The notes beneath the pieces were generated by a model that saw only the letters and a program-made list of their open reading frames with translations, was not told where the DNA came from and ran no database searches. Shown piece by piece: positions 57,885 through 64,000 of a DNA stretch of 64,000 nucleotides. This DNA comes from Pyronema omphalodes (lineage: Eukaryota > Ascomycota > Pezizomycetes > Pezizales > Pyronemataceae). A program made the position numbers and the translations under genes. Each line of letters begins with the position of its first letter. Position 1 is the first letter of the stretch. The stretch covers positions 713,399 to 777,398 of the forward strand of contig JAJJXM010000022.1 in NCBI GenBank assembly GCA_024516155.1. Reading direction: 5' to 3'.

Positions 57885-59534
57885 CTTCTGCATGTAAAGC
57901 TGACTGCCGCCTCCAGATCCTTCAGTGCCCTATGTAGCCTTGTCCGCTTCCAAACAGGTTTGTCCCCAGCAGCTGCACGCTTACTTTACTGTGCCTGTGT
58001 CCAATCTAGGTCCGATTTTGGAGTAGAGATCTGGTGGAAAGGACAGAAAGTCCTGGCCGAAAAAATGCAGCTTCAACAAAATCAAGCCTTGAGGAGGATC
58101 CTAAATGCGTTCCAATCGACACCTATAATGGCCCTACACAACGAATGTGCAATACCACCGGTGACGGTCAGACTTAATGGAAAACAAAGGAACTATGCCC
58201 TAAGACTTCTTACACTCCCACCAACACATCCTGTGGCTTCCAGGTGTCCATCCTCCTTCCCAATCCCAAATCACTTCAGAAACTCACTACAATCTAACCG
58301 GGAATATGACTGTCAATGGCAAAGTGGACTTGGAGCACCCTCGCGGCTGTCTGGCTTACTCCAATACCTGGGAGCATGGCTATCTCCCACAGACACAGTG
58401 GAGGACACAGCTCAACCAACCGTGACACCTTGGGACAAGAACGGCATCCATACCGAACTTGAAGAAAGCCCGAAAGAAGACGCCGCCAGAATTCACCTAA
58501 ATAGACTGCAAGAACTACAAGGGGAAGACAATAACATCATCATATACACAGACGGCTCATCGAAGGAAGATCAAACAGGCGCTGGAGCCTACATTCCTCA
58601 TGGACTCCCGCAAATGATCAAAACCACGATACCGATGGGAGAAACAAGTGAGGTCTATGATGCAGAACTTCGAGCGATACTTGAAGGCCTCAAGAAGGCT
58701 GCATCATTTATCAAGCGACACAAGGCATCCAATCGTCATATCTGCATCTTTAGTGACAACCAGTCAGCGATCCGTAGGATAAGACACCTCCAAAGGGGAC
58801 CCGGCCAATATATTGCCCGAAACATCCATGAAATTACGAAAACCCTGATGCAATTCAACACTGAAATAACAATCTCATGGGTACCGGGACAGACACAAAT
58901 CCGAGGAAATGAGATAGCAGATGACCTCGCCAAAGCTGCAACCTCTCAGAAACCGGACCGCACACCTGTGGTATCCATCTCCTGGCTCAAAAGACAAACC
59001 CGAGGCCCGAAACTGAAGGAGTGGAAGGAATGGTACGAACAACAAAAACAGCCAAAAACATACAAATCACCTCATTCAAGACAGCTAGACATTGCATACA
59101 CAAATACCACCCGCAAAATCTCATCAGCCATCCTAGGCCTGAGAACCGGTCATGGATATTTTTTGGATTACCTATCAAAGACGAACTCCGAAAAATATCC
59201 TTCACCCAGATGCACCTGTCCAATGCAACCCCCACAAACACCCAAACACCTCATCCTAGGCTGCCCAAAATACCAAGTACAGAGGAATAAACTCCGCCGC
59301 GAACTGAAACTTCACAGGAACCACCCTGCACCACTCCAAGTGATACTCCACTCTCCCGATGGAACCAAGGCCCTTACCACTATGATCTCTACTACCAAGA
59401 TTGCCACCGCAGAGTGGATACAGGCACAGGTAAGTAATGCTCCCGCTCTGGAAGATGACCCGGAAGGAAGGAGAATAGGCTGGGGAACACTGATCGAATC
59501 TGAGAACGAGCACGAAGCGGTTCGGAGCGAATAA
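57885..59534 (+). pseudogene. LINE ORF2 C-terminal fragment: RT tail, RNase H and CCHC
   Basis: 549 open codons without an ATG near the beginning. The N-terminal part (AASRSFSALCSLVRFQTG, LSPAAARLLYCACVQSRSDF, EIWWKGQK) is the end of the reverse transcriptase/thumb region of fungal I- or Tad-like LINEs. A complete RNase H domain follows: YTDGSS (Asp), VYDAELRAI (Glu), FSDNQSAI (Asp) and GNEIADDLAKAA (Asp). Then comes a CxC...H...C knuckle around RCTCPMQPPQTPKHLILGCP. The palm domain with the polymerase aspartates is missing, so the copy cannot retrotranspose alone. No internal stop or frameshift is seen, suggesting recent insertion or retained selection on the fragment. Confidence 0.85.
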
Positions 59535-59574
59535 GACGAATAATGCTGTAAAAAAAAAAAAAAAAAAAAAAAAA
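57885..59574 (+). mobile_element. 5'-truncated LINE (non-LTR) retrotransposon with poly(A)
   Basis: Only the 3' part of ORF2 remains, in an open frame from 57,885 to the stop at 59,534. It is followed 16 nt later by an A run of about 24, the expected end of a target-primed insertion. Upstream DNA has no continuation of the reverse transcriptase, so truncation occurred near 57,880. Further candidate 3' sequence continues to an AAATCAAATCAAATC tail at about 60,243-60,259. Confidence 0.85.
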
Positions 59575-59689
59575 ACCCTGAAGACAGATACATAATTATG
59601 TACATAGAGAGCCGAAGAACAGCAAGAGCAAGAGATGGTAGCGCGCGAGAAAGGCAAAAGAGAAGAAGTGAGAGGAAGAAGAGGACCAG

Positions 59690-59960
59690 TGTAATAGAGC
59701 AGAGAAGAGAGGAGAAGAGAGGAGAGGAGCAGAGAGGATTGAAGTAGAGAGGCGAGGAGAGTAGAGGAGAGACGAGGAGAGAAGAGGAGAGGCGAGGAGA
59801 GGAGAGGAGAGAAGAGGAGAGAAGAGGAGAGAAGAGGAGAGAAGAGGAGAGAAGACGAGAGAAGAGGAGAGGCGAGGAGAGAAGAGGAGAGGCGAGGAGA
59901 GAAGAGGAGAGGCGAGGAGAGAAGAGGAGAGGCGAGGAGAGAAGAGGAGAGTTAAGGAGA
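59690..59960 (+). repeat. GAGGAGAGAAGAGGAGAGGC minisatellite
   Basis: Imperfect tandem purine repeats of 10-20 bp (GAGAAGAGGAGA with GAGAGGCGAG variants). Their reverse strand makes a long Leu/Ser-rich spurious ORF. Confidence 0.85.
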
Positions 59961-60242
59961 GCATAGGAAGGCAGAGGAGATCAGAAGAGAGCAAAGATAG
60001 GGCACGAACAACGAAGTGAGAGTGTAGAGTGAAAGTGCCGGGAGGGAAAAGAGCAAACAGGGCTCCAAAATGTAACGACGAGAATGAAAACCAGCAGAAG
60101 GCAGAGAGGTGGCAACAGGCCCAAGAAACGAAGTACGCTCTGGGGCGGATCCCAGCGAGACTCCAAGGTAACAGCTGGAGCCTCGAAATGTAAATAGACT
60201 GTAGCATACGTCATAACCTTAAGGTTGGGAACGTTCAAGAAA

Positions 60243-60259
60243 ATCAAATCAAATCAAAT
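60243..60259 (+). repeat. AAATC pentamer tail
   Basis: Three tandem AAATC units follow GAAAATC, resembling the short tandem 3' ends of some non-LTR elements. It lies between the two oppositely oriented LINE fragments. Confidence 0.5.
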
Positions 60260-60316
60260 CTTCTCTGACTTCACCCTCAACTTTGTATTGTACTCTTCTC
60301 TGACTTCTCCCCTTCA

Positions 60317-60590
60317 TCACAATCCTTCTTGTACGCTCAGAACTGCTTCATTCTCGTCCTGAGATTCGACCAGTGTTCCACAGCTTATTATTCTCCTTCC
60401 TTCCGGGTCATTCTCCATGGCGGGTGCGTTAATTACCTGTGCCTGTATCCATTCTGCGGTGTCAATCTTAGTAGTAGAGATCATGGTAGTAAAGGGCCTT
60501 GGTTCCAACGGAAGAGTACAGCTAGTATCCACCTGGAGTGGAGCGGGCTTGTCAATTGTCAGTTCCCAGTGCTTCTGGTCTGCTTCTGTT
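60317..60590 (-). pseudogene. Second, inverted LINE ORF2 C-terminal fragment
   Basis: The minus strand encodes PAPLQVDTS..., TMISTTKIDTAEWIQAQV, APAMENDPEGRRI and GTLVESQDENEAVL. This is clearly homologous to the C-terminus of the plus-strand fragment (TMISTTKIATAEWIQAQV, APALEDDPEGRRI, GTLIESENEHEAV). Only the last 80-90 codons are present, in an intact frame to the stop at 60,317, with divergence pointing to a different subfamily or an older insertion. Confidence 0.8.
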
Positions 60591-60689
60591 AGTCCCTAGT
60601 TTTGTAGCCTTCTATCAATCTAGACGCTGGATTTCAACTATCATCACGTTGTGTTTGCTGTCACGACAGATCATGCTCGCTGGATATTT

Positions 60690-61430
60690 ATCGTTGTCAT
60701 AATTTCCCTCTGTCATAATTTCCCTGTGTCAGAATTTCCGTGTGTCAGAATTTCCCTCTGTCATAATTTCCCTCTGTCATCAATTCCCTCAATCCAGCGG
60801 GAGAGTGGAGTGGAGAAGTGAACAGGTGCACTTTCTGTCATTCTTCCCTCTTTTCGTCTCTATTTTCGTCGCCTGTTCAGTTAACATTTATCACGCTAAT
60901 CATCGATTCCATCTGACATCAACTCCCTCTGGCATAAATCTCCTTTGCGGCCATATTTTGGGCGCCCTAGGAGAAGGTGATTTGGTGTCTAATGCACAGG
61001 TGCACTACCTCTGTCATTCATCTCGGTTTCCTCCTTCTTTTAATTCTCTATATTTGTAACCTTCTATCAAATGTACACATATCAGTGGAACATATCTGGA
61101 CAGTTCGCACCCTATCTTCAACACTCATCACGTTGTGTCTGCTGTTACATTTATTGTTGTCCAGATCCCCACTGACAACAATTCCCACTAACAACAATTC
61201 TCTCTGACATACATTAACTCTCTGGCAAATACTTCCCTCTGACATGCATTCTCTTTGATATGACTTCCCTCTGGCAAATACTTCCCTCTAACATAAAGTC
61301 CCTCTGGCATGAAATCCCTCTAGCATAGATTCCTTCTCGCATAAATTCCCTCTCGCATAAATTCCCTCTTGCATACGTTCCCTCTTGCATAAATTCCCTC
61401 TTGCATAAATTCCCTCTGGCATAAATCATA
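60690..61430 (+). repeat. CTCTGTCATAATTTCC / CATAAATTCCCTCT minisatellite, subtelomeric
   Basis: Units of 15-18 bp with core ATAAATTCCCTCT are clean at 60,698-60,800 and 61,310-61,430 and degenerate in between (GGCATAAATCTCCTTTG, ACAACAATTCCCACT and similar). This indicates one expanded and partly eroded array of about 740 bp. Confidence 0.75.
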
Positions 61431-63382
61431 AATCAGAAAACCTCGCCGATTCCACGGTTCGAACACAAGACCTGTGAATCTATAGGGTTAGTTCAGGACG
61501 GCTGTATTTGGAAACCTACAATATCAATATACCATTCTCACATCAGCCATTATGGCTTATTTCAACCCATGATTTGTGGTATATGACCTGCGGTGACAAT
61601 GCTGAGGGGTCGCTTCTTGGATAAATGTCGCCCGAAATTTGACAAAAGTTGTGTGAGAACAGGACACGGAGGTTCAATAAAGACTTGGTGCAGGAGCAAG
61701 GTGCAACTGTGATGGGGTGCTACATTACAGTGTTTACCACGGCTCGGTGCCAAACATAGTTCCTAAGTCATGGAGGCGCTCTGAGAATAAATACCGTAGC
61801 TAACGATGAAGATAGTCATCATGGAAACATACCCCCCCTGTCAATCCAACCCGCATGATCAAGGTCTTACCGTCATGACATCTGCAACCTCGGTCACTCC
61901 CCTGCCGGTTTACCTTGCACCAGGATGCATTTGCGGTGAACGTTTCCAATTACTAGATTCAACCCGCTTTGCTCTTCCAAACGGTAGTTATCCCAAAGGT
62001 ATGCACCGCCCAACCCAGCAATCATCTGGAACACTGCCGATCTCCATCCATGGCCACATGCGAGTTCCCCATCCATCAGTGCATGGCTGAAGACCTGTTT
62101 CAATGTATGAATGCCACACAATACCCCAGTAAACGATGTCAGGACTTCATTCATAGAGACAGGCAATCTTCTCAGCGCCGCCATTTATCCCAACTGCTGG
62201 GATGTCTTCTGTGCAACAATGCCAGGAAGCAATGCATGTTCCTACATATATGGGTGAAGTCCATATTTTCCAAGCCAGGGCAAAATCTACCAACCGAACA
62301 CCCGCGCTCTTACCTGAAACACCAGACACTCTAGAGGTGGCAATATCTTCCTGGCCACGAATTCTCCCTGCAACAACCATCCAGTGTAACGTCTTTAAAA
62401 AAAATGATGTGCTGGAACATCAAGTATGGTATTACTACAAGACATTCAATCTGATATGACAGTGTTTTGGAATATCAATATATATGCATGAAAGATTCAC
62501 TTATAGCAACGCATTCGTAGATGAAGGGACAAAAAACATTTGCACTTTTGATGTGCATTTGTAGTTTTCATTTTTAACTTTTCATGCATTGCAAGGCAAC
62601 AACACGGCCGCACCGCTGGTTAAGTCAGCACCCCTCCTAGATGAGGACTTGGCGAATGATATATTAATATGCCACTGAACATAGAAACGGAAAGTCACAT
62701 ACAACATGCTAGCATTGCCAGCAAGGGACAGACTATCAGAGCAATGCGAATGACCATTTTGGATACCAATCACCTGTTATAGGAGCTTTCTCTTCGAGTT
62801 CCAACTTTCAATTCTGAAGAATATACGTTTAGGGGTTAGAATAGCTTGATAGCGTTGAACATAGAGGTTTCATCGTGAACTGACCACGTAAACATATATA
62901 GGGAGCAGGTCTGAGGGAGGAGGTGCAGTGAGAGAGGAGATTTGGGCAAGAAGAGTGAAGTCAGTAGCTGATGATGAGGAGAGATATATGTAGGGAGATC
63001 GGCTAGCAGATCTGCGAGACCGTTGCTGAAGGTGGGAGACTGGACCTGTGCAATGTATCAACGCCATTGCATATGTCATGATCATTGACATGAGCATGAC
63101 AGCTACTGTGGGATTCAATGGTATCAAAACCCACTATGACACAGAACAAAAATGGACCGGTTTATAAGTCATCTCAGGCTTATAACAATAATCAAAATGT
63201 TTCCAGTATGAACATTATGAGCAAATTGCATGTATAAGTTGGCCGTTATGATTATTAACCATACAATACAGTCATTCAGTAATAGCTTTCAAACTAATCA
63301 CAGTTCTGAAGTACCACTTAAGAAAAAGGAAGTAAAGATAATTCCCCCATAATGTTAACGCCAACAAAATCGTTATGCCCAT
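61431..63382. other. Terminal subtelomeric region, no firm gene
   Basis: Minus-strand ORFs at 61,894-62,184 and 62,147-62,380 overlap in different frames and have no recognisable motif; they could be pieces of a broken subtelomeric gene. Short tandem words are fewer here than at 1-12 kb. Nothing else is supportable. Confidence 0.5.
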
Positions 63383-63847
63383 TCACGCAGAAGAATCCTG
63401 ATCCACCTTCATACCATCGTTATCAATGCTGATTTTACTATGTGAATCTTCCTTTTCTTCCCCATCACCATTACCCGACAGATCAATAACCGTGACTGTG
63501 TCCAGTCTCTTCTTATCCAATATTGCAAGAGGCCTGTTGAAGTGAGGCAGACATAGAGAATCACCTTCCAGCATTTCCATCAATGACCCTTTGTTCCTTT
63601 CGCCCTGCGCAATACCGTCCCTTCCATCGATGTTTCCAAAAGCAATCGACCCTGCCCGTGAACCATACTGTGCCGATTGCCTCCATAACTGATTGCCCTA
63701 TCCTGGAAGAAAAAATATCCGCAAGGATCTGGTTTGTAAAGCTGTGATGCTCATTTGCCCATTGTCATGTTCAGTTTCAATCCTCTCTCGAATACAACTG
63801 TAGGAATCTGCACCAGCAGCGTTCACTGCAATCCGAACCAACTGCAC
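63383..63847 (-). pseudogene. Subtelomeric ORF remnant, interrupted by one stop and abutting the telomere
   Basis: Reading from the telomere inward, one frame gives PVQLVRIAVNAAGADSYSCI, then ALQTRSLRIFFLPG, a TAG at 63,700-63,698, and continues in the same frame GNQLWRQSAQYGSRAGSIAF, IDGRDGIAQGERNKGSLMEM and an acidic end ...MKVDQDSSA before the stop at 63,383. A single C-to-T change (CAG to TAG) would explain the break. The telomere repeat in this frame reads Asn-Pro without stops, so the sequence was cut by the chromosome end rather than by a stop codon. I do not recognise the family; remnants of telomere-linked genes are expected at this location. Confidence 0.5.
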
Positions 63848-63848
63848 A

Positions 63849-64000
63849 GGGTTAGGGTTAGGGTTAGGGTTAGGGTTAGGGTTAGGGTTAGGGTTAGGGT
63901 TAGGGTTAGGGTTAGGGTTAGGGTTAGGGTTAGGGTTAGGGTTAGGGTTAGGGTTAGGGTTAGGGTTAGGGTTAGGGTTAGGGTTAGGGTTAGGGTTAGG
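63849..64000 (+). repeat. Telomere, (TTAGGG)n
   Basis: About 25 perfect TTAGGG repeats begin after TGCACA and run to the last base. The G-rich strand runs 5'->3' to the end, so this is a right-hand chromosome terminus. The repeats are uniform with no variant units. Confidence 0.98.

Noticed and set aside
59596..60207. 203-codon Leu/Ser-rich minus-strand ORF
   Set aside because: It is the reverse translation of the GAGGAGA minisatellite.
61445..61480. GGTTCGAACAC box resembling a tRNA T arm
   Set aside because: The flanking bases do not form a T stem, and no D arm or anticodon arm could be folded around it.
1..64000. CRISPR arrays, operons or bacterial-type promoters
   Set aside because: The tandem arrays have no spacers, and gene structure, introns and telomere are eukaryotic.

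Overview
The window is the right-hand end of a chromosome from a filamentous ascomycete fungus, probably Pezizomycotina. It finishes in about 150 bp of TTAGGG repeats, with the G-rich strand running 5'->3' toward the end. The genes carry short introns (46-175 nt) with fungal GTAAGT-like donors and CTAAC/CTGAC-type branch sites. The conserved proteins have clear fungal or eukaryotic families: Ccr4, PDH protein X, complex I NDUFA5, bicupin oxalate decarboxylase and a patatin-like lipase. Genus and species cannot be read from the sequence. Many short ORFs are translations of simple repeats and were not annotated.

Layout. (1) 1-744: the 5' part of a conserved fungal LRR-type gene on the minus strand, running off the left edge. 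(2) 745-12,700: about 12 kb with no supportable gene, densely packed with microsatellites, homopolymer runs and minisatellites. (3) 12,726-26,250: an array of degenerate segmental duplications. Two large units of about 5-6 kb, plus a shorter third unit, carry three tandem paralogues of an uncharacterised small secreted/single-pass membrane protein gene at 18,475, 23,507 and 25,188. Each has one 63-nt intron. The two large units also carry a tRNA-Gly(UCC) gene and its decayed duplicate, and GGTCCG-palindrome repeats. (4) 29,239-52,150: a normal gene-bearing segment. It holds a patatin-like lipase (-), SAM methyltransferase (-), CCR4 deadenylase (+), a two-TM mitochondrial protein resembling Mrx15/TMEM223 (+), PDX1 (+), an ETFRF1/LYRM5-type LYR protein (+), the NDUFA5 complex I subunit (-), a possible 67-aa spliced small gene (-) and a secreted oxalate decarboxylase (-). 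(5) 52,200-64,000: the subtelomere. It has a 5'-truncated LINE with an intact RNase H region, a second inverted LINE fragment, GA-rich and CATAAATTCCCTCT-type minisatellites, and a nonsense-interrupted reading frame that runs directly into the telomere.

Four consecutive genes (43.0-49.5 kb) encode mitochondrial proteins: a ribosome-receptor-like protein, PDH E3-binding protein, ETF regulatory LYR protein and a complex I subunit. The best candidate for something undescribed is the three-copy membrane protein family. Its DNA has diverged and its flanks are decaying, but signal peptide, intron, Ser-rich stalk, TM segment and reading frame persist in every copy, while the cytosolic tails have diversified into Cys-rich forms.
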